Shown here in pieces: positions 1 through 10,005 of a stretch of 27,206 nt of DNA. This DNA comes from Silene noctiflora. Taxonomy: Eukaryota > Streptophyta > Magnoliopsida > Caryophyllales > Caryophyllaceae. Under the pieces are notes generated by a model, which saw nothing but the letters and a program-made list of their open reading frames with translations, had not been told where the DNA came from and made no database searches. The stretch is from NCBI GenBank assembly GCA_009801015.1, contig VHZZ01000467.1, positions 87,683-114,888 on the forward strand. Reading direction: 5' to 3'. A program made the position numbers and the translations under genes. Position 1 is the stretch's first letter; each line of letters opens with the position of its first letter.

Positions 1-94
1 GTCTTATGCATATCATTGCCTCGGGAGACCGAGATGGTAGCATCTCCATTCTCGAAGTGGTCTTGTAAGGCACTTTGGGTATGGGGGTGTTACA
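1..94 (-). mobile_element. Terminal fragment of an LTR retrotransposon (LTR end)
   Basis: Read on the minus strand, the segment starts with TGTAACACCCCCATA, a typical LTR 5' end (TG...), and continues to the window edge. It sits directly against the RNase H part of a LINE, whose reading frame stops making sense at position 94/95, so it looks like an LTR element inserted into the LINE. The other end and the target duplication are outside the window, so the element cannot be classified further. The family resemblance is from memory. Confidence 0.4.
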
Positions 95-960
95 ATTAGA
101 CCCGCACTTTTTTGCTCCTAACAAAACGACTTTACCATTATGATCTCTTATAAAATATTCTAAAGCAGATTTATTGCCTTATATTCTCGATCCATCAAAA
201 TTTAGCTTTAAGAAACCGTTTCTAGGTTTCTCCCACCATTTTTCTTTCTTACTAGAAGTGTTTCTAGTTGACTTGTCTTTCTCGGGATTGTTGAGATCCT
301 TATGTCTAGTCTCATTCCAGGTCTTAGTGCTATTATTACATAAAGTTATAAGTTTGCTAATATTGATATGAACATTATTAAAGATAATGTCATTTCTATA
401 AAACATGCATTCCACCAAATAAAGATAATCTTAATGAAATCATTTTTTGGAATTAAGTCTTTGAGATAATTAAGTTTCATTAGAAATTTTTCACTTGCAA
501 TATTATCATAATTTAACAAAAAAATTGTTGAAGCTAATAATGTTCACATCCAATTCGTAAAATAAATGATCTTTGTTTTCAATAGGATAGTTGCACAAAG
601 CACAATGAGGTGGGACATTAATATGACTTTTGAGAAGCGTGTCTTTCGCTGGGAGACCGTCAACACATGCTTTCTAAAAAAAAAATTTCAACTTTAGAGG
701 AATATTGAATTTCCAAATCCACTAAAATTCACACTTATCAATATTTCTATCGAACAAGCCTTGTGCTAACCATGTCGTTGTTCTGGTAGAGAAATTTCCT
801 TCCACGGACAATCCCCAAAAAAGGGTATCTGAAATATATCATTATGCGTAATGAAATATTTATTATCCCCAAAGAGGATGAGAAAAAACCCAATTGTCAA
901 GTTTAAAATTTGATATTGCTATCATTAATTCATTATCTACCTGCCATCTCAACCCCGCCC
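95..960 (-). mobile_element. Decayed non-LTR retrotransposon (LINE): zf-RVT and RNase H remnants
   Basis: Minus-strand translation gives two recognisable blocks in the order expected for the 3' end of a plant L1-type LINE. First comes the zf-RVT region: a WIWKFNIPLKLKFF stretch near 668-712, then KACVDGLPAKDTLL and a CALC zinc-ligand pair near 590-604, followed by the HLFYE motif. The next ligand, usually Cys, is lost. Then comes the start of an RNase H-like domain, with GFLKLNFDGS near 184-215 and SALEYFIRDHNGKVVLLGA after it. In-frame stops occur after KFFF and after the FDGSRI motif, and frame changes separate the blocks, so this is dead. The RNase H domain is cut off at position 94 by LTR-like sequence. 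The upstream limit (about 960) is approximate. Confidence 0.75.
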
Positions 961-1410
961 TTTCTAAACAAATCCCGATTACTCATGGATTTACCCTATT
1001 CTCAAGAGCAAACTGACTTGGTTTATCCAAATAAAAGAAGGTGTCATTAATTATGCAACGGGTATCATCATATGAGCACTAAATATACCGAATTTCATAT
1101 GAACTCTTTAGTTTGCCTAGTGCTAGACAATTGCTAGTCCTAGTAGAAGTAAACCCCTCGCTATATTTATTAGTATAAAGTTTTACAGAGTGACAATACG
1201 AAAGTGTAGTTTCTTACATGTTTCGTACATTTGTGTCGTTGCACGTGTTTTCTCGTATTTCTTTGTTGACTACCCGCCATTTTCGCCTCCACTGTCCCTC
1301 GTCTACGCGCTTAATATCTCAAACTTTAACATAAAATATTCATCTTTTTCCACATTTTTTTAGTTCGTTAAAACTGCACAACTCCCCTATTATATAAATC
1401 ATTTTAATTG
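961..1410. other. Intergenic, nothing recognisable
   Basis: AT-rich sequence with no coding signal, clear repeat or RNA gene visible on either strand. Confidence 0.5.
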
Positions 1411-1595
1411 TCTCGTTGAAGACGGATACTATTTGTCACAAGTTGAAAATAAATAGTATTCATCTCTTATAATATCACAAGTGGAAGGGTAAGTGAGATA
1501 CTTAATTTAATTCCTACTTGATTTGTCACTTACATATTGTGAGAGGAACACTACCATCTTCAACTTGTGACAGATAGTGTCCGTCTTCAATGAGA
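1411..1595. mobile_element. Foldback MITE with ~36-bp inverted ends
   Basis: The left end begins TCTCGTTGAAGACGGATAC and runs on to ...TGTCACAAGTTGAA. The right end, read as reverse complement, is TCTCATTGAAGACGGACAC... to ...TGTCACAAGTTGAA. The two arms match at nearly every position for about 36 bp around a ~113-bp AT-rich centre. There is no coding capacity. No clean target duplication is visible: the left flank is ttttaattg and the right flank atttgtgta. Long inverted ends without coding suit a Mutator-type or generic foldback MITE. Confidence 0.75.
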
Positions 1596-2916
1596 ATTTG
1601 TGTATATAAATTATAAAGAAAAATGGTGCAAACTGTTGAAACTCTCGGGTATACGTGATAGCCTATGTACAAAGTGCAATTCACGTATACCAGGTTAATC
1701 ACCCAAGAGTGAGAGGCTCGGAGTCAAGAAGACATGAACTCATGTTATAAATACTTCACAAAATTGTTTTTGTGAAGGCTTGAACTTGGCGTCTCCTGAA
1801 AATTTTACTCAAGCTTTAACTAATAGACTCTACCTTTACGGGTGATTTGACTTATTTGATATAGTAGATTTTTATAAGACCATTATATAATTACGAGTAT
1901 TAACATTATTTAAGCAACTGATACAAATTAACGTCAATTAAGGTTATTAAATTATACGAATTCAACATTTGCTGATGTTTTTCATCAAATAATACCTCGA
2001 TTACAAATATTATTATTCTTTCTATTCAACAAAAATACGATGTATGTCTCGGACTCTCTGTGGTTGCTTATGTTCATGGGTGAATATCGATGGCGGCTAG
2101 TCTGAGATCGATTGGTCTTAGTTTTATGACCAATCTCACTAACAATCAAAATTTATCAAACCACAAAAACTTAAATAAAATCGTTTAAAATAACATAAAG
2201 GTTTATGACAGAAATTAAAATTCCGCTCTACCAAAAACCAAACAAATTAAATTTTGGTCTCAATAAGGAGTAAGGACCAATAACTATCACTTTCTAGTCG
2301 TTTTCTAGAAATTAGAGTATCAATTTATTGCATCCACAAATAATTTAGAATCAACAATATATATGGCATCTAAGACCTAATTCCCTTTAAACCCTCTAAG
2401 CCTAGTAATCTAGCCTTATAGTTGTAGCATTCTAAATGCATGAAACAACACTTATTAAAGTTATTAAAATAGACGAGAGCATAAAAATGCAAGCTAATAA
2501 GGGACCATCTTCACTAACAACCAACAAGTAACAAACGCCACTTCCATTAATCAAATTTAATATTTAATATTTAATATTTAATATTTGAGCTATACTTTTT
2601 TCATAAATTTATGTCCTCAAGAATCCGGTGTACCAAAATTTGCATGAAATATTATTGCTTTCTAACTAACGACAATTTTGCTAATCACGTATCGATTATT
2701 ATTCTGTTGTTTCTAAGAACGGTTTTTGTTGTAACAGATACGAGAAAGATTAATGGAATATAAAGAACAAATAAGTAAAAGAGACTTAATGGAAATAGGG
2801 TATGGAAATAGGGTATGTATGATAGGGTGGCGCTCATTTATGGATGAGTTTTACTTTTTTTTTATGGACACAAATGATAATTATACCCTTTCATTTTAAT
2901 TCTTTCATTTACTCGT
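1596..2916. other. Intergenic, with one hairpin and one simple repeat
   Basis: AT-rich sequence without convincing codons. It contains an 11-bp perfect inverted repeat (1648-1658 with 1681-1691) and four or more tandem copies of a 7-bp TTTAATA unit at about 2556-2586. Nothing else is recognisable. Confidence 0.5.
2556..2586. repeat. 7-bp tandem repeat (TTTAATA)n
   Basis: Four and a half near-perfect copies of a seven-base AT unit. Simple-sequence slippage repeat. Confidence 0.8.
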
Positions 2917-3290
2917 TTGTTTCAATTCAATTATTTCTCTTATTTTTCTCATTCTAACTACCACCATCCAAACACCACCACCACCCGTCAACCATCATGC
3001 ACCACCTTCATCGCCGCCTCCCTTGCGCCACCGGCCGGCCTTAACGATCTCCTCAGACCGACAATCAGACGATCTCACAGATCCGCCTCCCACCCCATAC
3101 ATCCCCTTCCCTAACACCATCGGACCACCCCTGCCACCACTGAGTCGACGATTAATGAATAACACCACCGGACCACCTCTGACACTGGACTTAGGTATTC
3201 CCGCGATGAGGGTATCTGTTCTGGCTCTCTCACATGAATGCTTGTCAGTTTCTCTAACCCCACAACAACATAGCTCCTGATTTCCATTTC
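2917..3290. repeat. C-rich island, probable transposon leader or captured sequence
   Basis: A CT/CAC-rich stretch, far richer in C than its surroundings, follows an AT-rich leader (tacccttt, tttaattctttc). It is open in two plus frames, but their translations are low-complexity Pro/His/Ser/Thr and match no family I know, so I do not call a gene. A comparable C-rich patch lies at 4385-4500, and a similar one on the opposite strand at 14215-14560, which suggests a repeat family. Confidence 0.35.
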
Positions 3291-3396
3291 ACAAGGTGGA
3301 CGATGAGTTATATGGGTATAACCAATGGTTTTCTTCTCATGATTCAATATATTCTTGTCTGTTTACTTTGATTGCTTAACCATAAAGGTTTGTATG

Positions 3397-4248
3397 CAGA
3401 GGCGATTCTAGGATTTGTTTACAAGGGGTGCAGATTTATATTCTTTGAAAAGTTAAAATAAAAATTGGATATTATAAAAACTGTGTAGTAGTAGTTTTTA
3501 GTTTTTGTAGTAAAATGTGGCATATTTTCAATTTATTAACGATCTATGAAGAAGAAAAGTAACCAAAAAAAAAAACATATAGTCACTAGTCCCTATTCCA
3601 TGTCATTTATGATTTATTATATTTTCATGTAAAATCAATTACAAATGAAATTAGTTTAATTTTAATATATTACGGTATATGAGGAGGTGCGTCTTATCGG
3701 GATAATCTTGTGAATAGTCCGGAGTAATTGTCGAGACGGTAAATACTTGTGTAAAGTGCTTTTACACAAATTTGTCGTAAAACGAGTTCGTTTAATAACC
3801 ATGTTTACTCGCTAATAGGATTGTGTTTGGATCCGTTTCACTAATATAATATTTAGTGTAAAACCGTCTTATATAAAGGGAACTCTTTTAAGAAAAATGT
3901 GAATAAACCAAAGTGGCATCTAAAAGCATAGTTAATGCAAGGTATATATCCAGAAGAACAAATTTAAATACGTGTTTCCTAAATGTTAAGAAAATAATCC
4001 AAATCAATTGTCATTTGCAGCAGTTCGTACTTTTTTTTCACTAAACTATAGCTTAACATCTCTTAAGAAGTAAAAAACCTGTCACAAGGTTCGAACCTTA
4101 GACTTGTTGCAATGAGTCTGAGCAACTATCCGCTGCACCTTACCACATTTACTGATCTTAGTTGCTTCTTTATGCTACTTAATAATTATTTCTGAAAAAC
4201 AGATGGGATGCAGGCGCACCCTCTGCACCCCCTCTAGAATCGCCATTG
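3397..4248. mobile_element. Non-autonomous hAT transposon with perfect 8-bp target duplication
   Basis: The element starts CAGAGGCGATTCTAG. Its right end, as reverse complement, is CAATGGCGATTCTAG, a match at 13 of 15 positions. It is flanked on both sides by TTTGTATG (3389-3396 and 4249-4256), an exact 8-bp duplication as hAT transposases make. The CAGNGGCGG-like terminus recalls the Tip100 branch (from memory). The 852 bp carry no transposase frame. Inside are a 9-bp perfect hairpin (3747-3755 with 3761-3769), possibly part of a nested foldback at about 3680-3890, and a palindromic GGTTCGAACC tRNA-type B box at 4088-4097. Confidence 0.88.
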
Positions 4249-4256
4249 TTTGTATG

Positions 4257-4644
4257 CATGTCGTCCACGCGTACTATAGCAAGTAAACCATTAACAAAGG
4301 AGTGAACAAGCTTAGACCAATTGGAAGCCACCATTGAAGACTACTTGTTGTAATCCTAATTTCTAAGAGAAATGTGAAAAAAAAAGCTATGCCGGGCAAT
4401 ACCTACCAACACGGTTGCAATACATCCACCACCTTAGTGGCCGTGCCCACCACAGACCACCATCTTTCCTACCATCGCAGCCACATCCATACGACACAAG
4501 ACTCGGACCATCAATTACGTTATGATAAAAAGTCCGTGAAAGAGTAAAATGTATCCATGAATGAGCAATTACGTTATGATATGCACAACTGCTCTACTAA
4601 GGCAAAGGTATACATAGGAAACTCAGTAAAACCTAATCAAAATT
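4257..4644. other. Intergenic with C-rich patch
   Basis: No gene is visible. The stretch at about 4385-4500 is C-rich (CCACCACC and similar) and resembles the island at 2917-3290, so it may be another piece of the same repeat. Confidence 0.4.
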
Positions 4645-4881
4645 TGCTAGAGTATAAAATCGATCTTGGGACTCCAACCATCAGTTTAAACTTTTGGTTG
4701 AAATGGTTAACATGGTATTAGAGGCATGTGACTAAAAGGTCACGGATTCAAATATCACCGTTCTCCATTTCTAAAGTGGAATATATTAAGCACTAGGTAT
4801 GAGGAGGCCTACAGTTGCATCCACACCTCAAACTCAACGGACATTCGTGTGAGGGGGCGTGTTAGAATATAAAATCGATTT
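4645..4881 (+). mobile_element. TRIM-type mini LTR retrotransposon, right LTR truncated
   Basis: The left LTR (4645-4712, about 68 bp) starts TGCTAGAGTATAAAATCGAT and ends in CA. Immediately after it, TGGTATTAGAGG (4713-4724) closely resembles TGGTATCAGAGC, the usual plant primer-binding site for initiator tRNA-Met. About 150 bp of non-coding interior follow, then a purine-rich tract GTGAGGGGGCG. The start of a right LTR is at 4860 (TGTTAGAATATAAAATCGAT), which loses similarity near 4881. Short LTRs, primer site, polypurine tract and no coding interior define a TRIM. The Katydid-like sequence is recalled, not checked. Confidence 0.8.
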
Positions 4882-5931
4882 AGACCTGACATACTAAACT
4901 CAATAGTACCCGAAACCCGACTCAGTAATCGAACTCAATAATAATCGAATGATACTGGAACCATACTGGAACCAGAATATATCTGACCTGATAAGAACTG
5001 AACCGATTGACTTGAATGAAAAGTATATATTTTCTCATAAATACACTCGTATTTAGAAATTTTTTCATTGATTCTATATTTATTAACAATATTATAAATT
5101 ATTACATTTAATAAAAAAGTATAAGGTACATTTAAGCTAATATTTTTACCCTCTACTCAAGAAAATAGAACTGAAACTCAACTGAATTGAAATAGACCTG
5201 GTCTAAACCGTACCCGACTCGAAATAGCACAAACTGATTAAAGTTACTAACCAAAATAAACCGGATCGAAATTGAAATTAAGATCAACCTGATTTAAATT
5301 GAACCGATTTAACTCGATGTGAAACTGACCCGAATGACTCGTTTGCCCGATTTATGGGGAAACTAACTAATTCAAGAGGTTTTACAATGACTTTATTGTG
5401 AAAGCGGATATATTTCTCGTAAAAACATGTATAAATGAAATTTGCAGTAAACAACGATCAATAATAAAAAGATAACGAAAAACATCTAGTAAAGAGTGTG
5501 GAACAAGTCTCTATCACTAGTCATTAGATTGATTATTAAGATGCCAAAATCAATTGACAAGATATTGTAACAAACAAATTTACGGAATCACGGGTTTAGA
5601 TAATCCTATGCCTAATTCATTGGTTGATCAAATATTTAAAGCACCTAATTTTAATTATTGATTAATTAATTAATTAATTAATTAAGGTCCTACTAAAGTT
5701 TAGAGTTATCGATTACGTCCGGCAAAGTGATCAACTCATGATTGTGACTAAACGAGGTTTTGGGGTTCTCAATTGACGACTAATCTTGTACGTTTTATAT
5801 TAATTATATATACTCATTATTATTGTATTCTTCCTAACAAAGGCAAAGATAAGTTGCACTTCACAATTTGGATTATGGGGGTTGCATCATTAAGTTTTTC
5901 TTTATAACAAGGGAGACTTCTTGAAACAAAT
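4882..5931. other. Intergenic, degenerate CCGA/GAAC-type repeats
   Basis: Positions 4885-5340 are full of short variants of CCGACTC, GAACCGA and ACCCGAA, the complement of the GGGTCGGGT-type repeats further along, so this is probably an old diverged repeat. A perfect (ATTA)n run lies at about 5660-5685. No gene is seen. Confidence 0.45.
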
Positions 5932-6133
5932 TATTCCCTCTGTTCCGGTCAATTGTTGTCTTTTGATTTTGGCACAAAGATCAAGGAAAAAGAGGGGGTC
6001 AATTATTAAATGACAAGTGGAATGAACAAATTGTGAGTGAATGATCAAATTCCTCATCAAGTTCATTCTTAAAATAGAAAGAACGACAATTGACTGACAC
6101 ACCCCAAAATAGAAAAGGAAAACAAATAGTCCC
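5932..6133. mobile_element. Stowaway-like MITE
   Basis: The left end ATTCCCTCTGTTCCGGTCAA after a TA is a variant of the CTCCCTCCGT terminus of plant Stowaway (Tc1/mariner) MITEs. It is followed by TTGTTGTCTTTTGATTTTGG. The right part carries the complementary pieces twice: GACAATTGAC near 6085, and a truncated AAAAGGAAAACAAATAGTCCC at the end. The right terminus is damaged, so the outer boundary and TA duplication cannot be confirmed there. Confidence 0.65.
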
Positions 6134-6685
6134 ATATATGAGTGTTGTCTCACATTGTTAAATTCATTCGCTACGACTTATGAAACACATTTACGAAGTA
6201 TATCTTAATGACCTCAAAATAAAATGCAATTCTGGCTACTACGATCTTATTATGCATAGTTTTATGAGCCTGTTATCGGGGAATAAATGTAACTATTTAA
6301 AATTACCGACATTGATATGTAAGTTTTTTTTAAGACAGCATTATTCGTCTTAACATATAAACGAGTTAAATATAGACTTGGGAAATGGGTCATTTTCGAG
6401 TTTAAGAGAATTTGGGTCTGATAGAGTCGGGTTAATCCGGGTTCGGGCCTTCTCGGTTTGGTTATTATTGAAATATATAGGGATAACGATCAATTTCCAA
6501 CAGTAAACATTCAAGTCGGGTCATATACAGTTAGGTCAAGTTCAGGTTATTTGTTCAGGTGTGAGGTTGAGTTACTCAGATCAGTTTTTCCAAGTCTAGT
6601 CAAATATGTTCTCACTTGCATATATAAGACAAACATTTTGTTATTTCATTATTATACTTGAACAGTTTTAAGTTTAAAAGTGATA
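6134..6685. other. Intergenic, GGGTC-type degenerate repeat
   Basis: At 6380-6570 the sequence has recurring GGGTC, TCGGGT and GGTTCGGG words, like 9862-10005. No gene or RNA is recognisable. Confidence 0.4.
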
Positions 6686-7184
6686 TCTATACTATATAAT
6701 TAAAAAGTTAGACTAAAACATTTAATTTAATTCCACCATGGCATTAGCATTCAATTTAANTNCACTTGGCATTTTCATATCCTAATAATTTCTATTCATT
6801 TTTATTGATTATTTAATTTATTTCTATTCATTTTCAAATTATTTCCTTTGATTTTGATTTTATTTACGGATAATATTTTATGGAATAATTTTTCTATATG
6901 AGTCACATTTTAATTGGAATTGTTCTACACAATATTAAGATGATTATGTATATTTTTTATTCGGAATGTCAAATTTTTTCTCACATATAACATACATATA
7001 TGATATATCATATGATTTCATCATTAGTAATGAATACTTCGTACATTTTGCATTTTTACCGTCAAGTTTTTCCAATGAACTTGATTTATTGCAGCATCCC
7101 CAATTTACATTAACATGAATAAAAAAGTGAAATTAATAATTAACATTAAGACTATTCCGTGCATTACACGGGTGCTAAAACTAG
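6686..7184 (+). mobile_element. Non-autonomous Helitron
   Basis: The 5' terminus is TCTATACTATATAATTAAAA, preceded by A at 6685, as in plant Helitrons (TC start). The 3' end is CTAG (7181-7184) followed by T at 7185. It is preceded by a small hairpin, CCGTG (7157-7161) pairing with CACGG (7167-7171) over a 5-nt loop, with a further T-G pair outside it, and a short spacer (GTGCTAAAA) before CTAG. Insertion between A and T without target duplication fits rolling-circle transposition. The 499-bp interior is AT-rich with no Rep/helicase frame and includes ambiguous bases at 6760 and 6762. The only feature resembling the autonomous element is the termini. Confidence 0.85.
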
Positions 7185-8464
7185 TTATCATCTTAAACAA
7201 GAATTGGTGTAACGACATTAATGACGATAATAATTGGTCGTTCGATCGTTCATTCATGCAATATTGATGTGAAAGTGGCGTGTTAGCAATCGTGTAAAAT
7301 CGTCGGTGATGGGTTTCCGAGGGCCTATCTATCTATCTATCTATCTATCGATCTATCTATTTAGCTAATATCAAGATCTTTAGTGGGTCTTATTCAAAAC
7401 AAACAAATCACAATTAATAAGAAGCATCAATTCAGTATATTTAGTTTTCACTTGATTTGGAACTGACTAATATTGTAATTATTATCACTAATTTGGAAAT
7501 TTGGTCCATTTTATGCCTACTTTTATATAGAAATATTATTAAGTATTATCACTAACTTGCACGTTAACATTCCGACACTTATTAATTATGGCCTTTACGA
7601 AATTGGTCTATTAACCTGTTACGAGGAATATATCAAAGAGACCGGTGGTCTGCCTTGGACTGGGTAAGGTCTATCCTTAAAGACTTGAACCTAAACTTTA
7701 ATATACCAAAAAAAAAAAAAAACCGTTACCGTGGGATATAAACTATATAGTTGTTTCGTTTAATTTTTTTATTTTCTTTTATCCCTGCTCCCGAAATAGT
7801 ATGACCTTTTTTTTTTCTTTTTTTTTTTTTGCTAAACAAGCTAGGAATGTAGTCCTTGTGTATTTTTTGCAGCTTCAAAAAAAAAAAAGATCTCTCAAAA
7901 ATTTATGGAGTTTAAAATAACCTCTGTTATATATTTTGGTAATATGAAAGTCCAATGGTTGGTACGAGTTGCTTCCAATCGTAATTACATTCTCTTAATA
8001 ACCTCTTTTACACCAAAATAAAATATCGTGCAAATGTAATTTAAATAGTCAATTGATATGAGAGTTTAATTACGTTTTCAGAAAATATAAAAAAAAAATA
8101 ACAACTCCTAACAAGTGAAATAATGAAAAAAAAAATACTCCAAGAAGTTGACTTACAAAAAACTAAAAATTTCACAAATTACATGGAGGTGTACAAAAGT
8201 TTAAGAACTTATAAGATTGTCATGGTTTGACCAAAAGAAAAAAATGGAGGCAATAAATTAAATATGGAAGAACAAAGAAAGGTAACAAACATGTGTGTCC
8301 TTAGCTTTTGTTGGAGAATCCTCTTGTTTCAAAGTCATGCAAGTCTGCACATTTCCAAAAACCTTGTGCCAAATCACAATTAATTAATTGATATTTAGTT
8401 AGAGTGACAAACGACGATTTTCTAGAGTTATAAGAACGATTTTAATGCTAACAATGTTTCAATT
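7185..8464. other. Intergenic with simple repeats
   Basis: It contains a (CTAT)n microsatellite at 7325-7360 and several homopolymer A or T runs between 7700 and 8140. No coding region is visible on either strand. Confidence 0.5.
7325..7360. repeat. (CTAT)n microsatellite
   Basis: About nine tetranucleotide units with one interruption (ATCG). Confidence 0.9.
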
Positions 8465-8695
8465 CATATAGTGGTATAGCTAGGAAGGAGTTAGTAGGGA
8501 ACTAGGGACGTTGATTATAAGGCCGTTTTAATGTTGTCAGTGTTTGAACTTAGGAAAGAGCTAGTAGGGGCGTTTGCCTCTGCTGACGAATGAAAATTTC
8601 AGAACGTTTTTAGTTAAAGTTTTCCAACTTTTTTTGAGTTGTGCTTATTTATTACTCCTTCGTCCCCGCTGAGTATAGATCATGGCTCCGCTATT
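8465..8695. mobile_element. Possible decayed hAT-like element
   Basis: The left side has TAGTGGTATAGCTAGGA. The right side, as reverse complement, has TAGCGGAGCCATGATC, resembling the G(G/C)GGAGC termini of hAT-type elements. Inside, GCTAGGAAGGAGTTAGTAGG recurs as AGGAAAGAGCTAGTAGG about 70 bp later. No target duplication could be found, so the call is weak. Confidence 0.3.
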
Positions 8696-9078
8696 GAACC
8701 CAAATCATGATTCTCACCTCTTATAATTTTACCAGTTAAGCTAGTCGATCTCTGCTAATAAACACGACTTTGTTACAACTTATAACATACTCATACTAAT
8801 TTAACTTAAAATGTATACTCCATAAATTTTTCTACCAAGAAGCTATATCTTCCGTTTTAACCTTAAAACGGAGTAACCGTACTAAAAGAAAACATCTAAT
8901 TAAGTAAATATGTTGTTTTACTGATTTACATTAACAAGTTGCTTAATTGATCGTTTGCAACAAGAACATGGAAGCCTGGACCTTTTATAGTTCGTCCATG
9001 GTCAATTGGAGGCCTTGAGATGAACAAAAGCATAAATGAAAATATTAAAGTAGCAAACTAAATTAACTATTCCGTGTA

Positions 9079-9129
<51 letters not shown>

Positions 9130-9861
9130 GTTACGGAGTATATTACTTCGAAAAAGCTCATGTTCTCATGTGAGCAAAAAGCAAACAAATTTTCTTTCTG
9201 TTTGATTAAAAATTGTAAAACCATTTTAATATTACCTCAAAAGTGTAACTATTATTTAAATATCATTATACAATTTTCGATATATCTAAAGGAAAAAAAA
9301 ATGTAAAAGGAACAAAAGAAACAAGACCAATGTTTTAACCATGTATGGATCTACAAGCCTCAAGTAGGGTGTTCAGTGGACTGATCATGGACCAAACCGG
9401 GCCAAATTAGATGGACCAAAGGCCTACTTGTGGAAAAAGACTGATCTGTATCGTAATTACATTAGTCCGATCCGGATCAGACAAAATAAATTAGTGATTA
9501 GACAAGACGAAATGAACAAAATTCAGTTTTTATATGCAAATGTGTTGAATAAACAATAATTTATGTGAAATTAATTCCGAATTAACAACATAGTTAATCC
9601 GTTTAAACTATTAAAACAAACTAATTAACAAATTTTTTAAGTTTCTAAAAAAAAATTTGTAAATCATGTTAGGTACATTGTATATTTTAGAAAGTAGCTC
9701 AGTCCTTGGGCCAACATCGAACCAAAGACTGAATTGACATAAATTGATGGGCCGTGGACCAACGTCGCCAAACCAAATAAATTATAATCTAGTCTGATTT
9801 AGACCAAATCGTGCGGCCCTTAACTTGAAGAAATGTACAACTCCAATAAGACCATGTACAA
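8696..9861. other. Intergenic with ATT microsatellite
   Basis: No gene was found. The stretch holds an ATT trinucleotide array at 9080-9129 and, at 9365-9830, degenerate GGACCAAA and GGGCCAA words that look like another old low-complexity repeat. Confidence 0.45.
9080..9129. repeat. (ATT)n microsatellite
   Basis: Fifty bases of uninterrupted ATT, about 16-17 units. Confidence 0.95.
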
Positions 9862-10005
9862 TTAGAGGTGGCAATCGGGTCGGGTCATATCGGGTCGGCT
9901 TACTCTTTAGGGTCGAGTCGGGTCGTTATCTGGTCGGGTCATTTTGGATCAAATGATATATTGAGCCGGGTGGGGTTTAGGTCGGGTCATTGTAGGGTCC
10001 AGTTA
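9862..10005. repeat. GGGTCGGGTC-type degenerate repeat
   Basis: It begins AGAGGTGGCAATCGGGTCGG and repeats GGGTC(G/A) words about ten times in 140 bp. The AGGTGGCAAT start is common at the edge of plant interspersed repeats of this type, but I found no matching inverted end nearby. A 60-codon open plus frame here is an effect of the repeat. Confidence 0.5.

Noticed and set aside
2917..3347. Open frames on both strands in the C-rich island
   Set aside because: Low-complexity translations, no splice-supported extension and no family match. Treated as a repeat.
4080..4150. A functional tRNA gene at the GGTTCGAACC motif
   Set aside because: No acceptor stem or anticodon arm can be paired convincingly. 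Only the B box is good.
9080..9129. Possible CRISPR-like or satellite array
   Set aside because: It is a plain ATT microsatellite. No repeat-spacer structure exists anywhere in the window, and the genome is eukaryotic.
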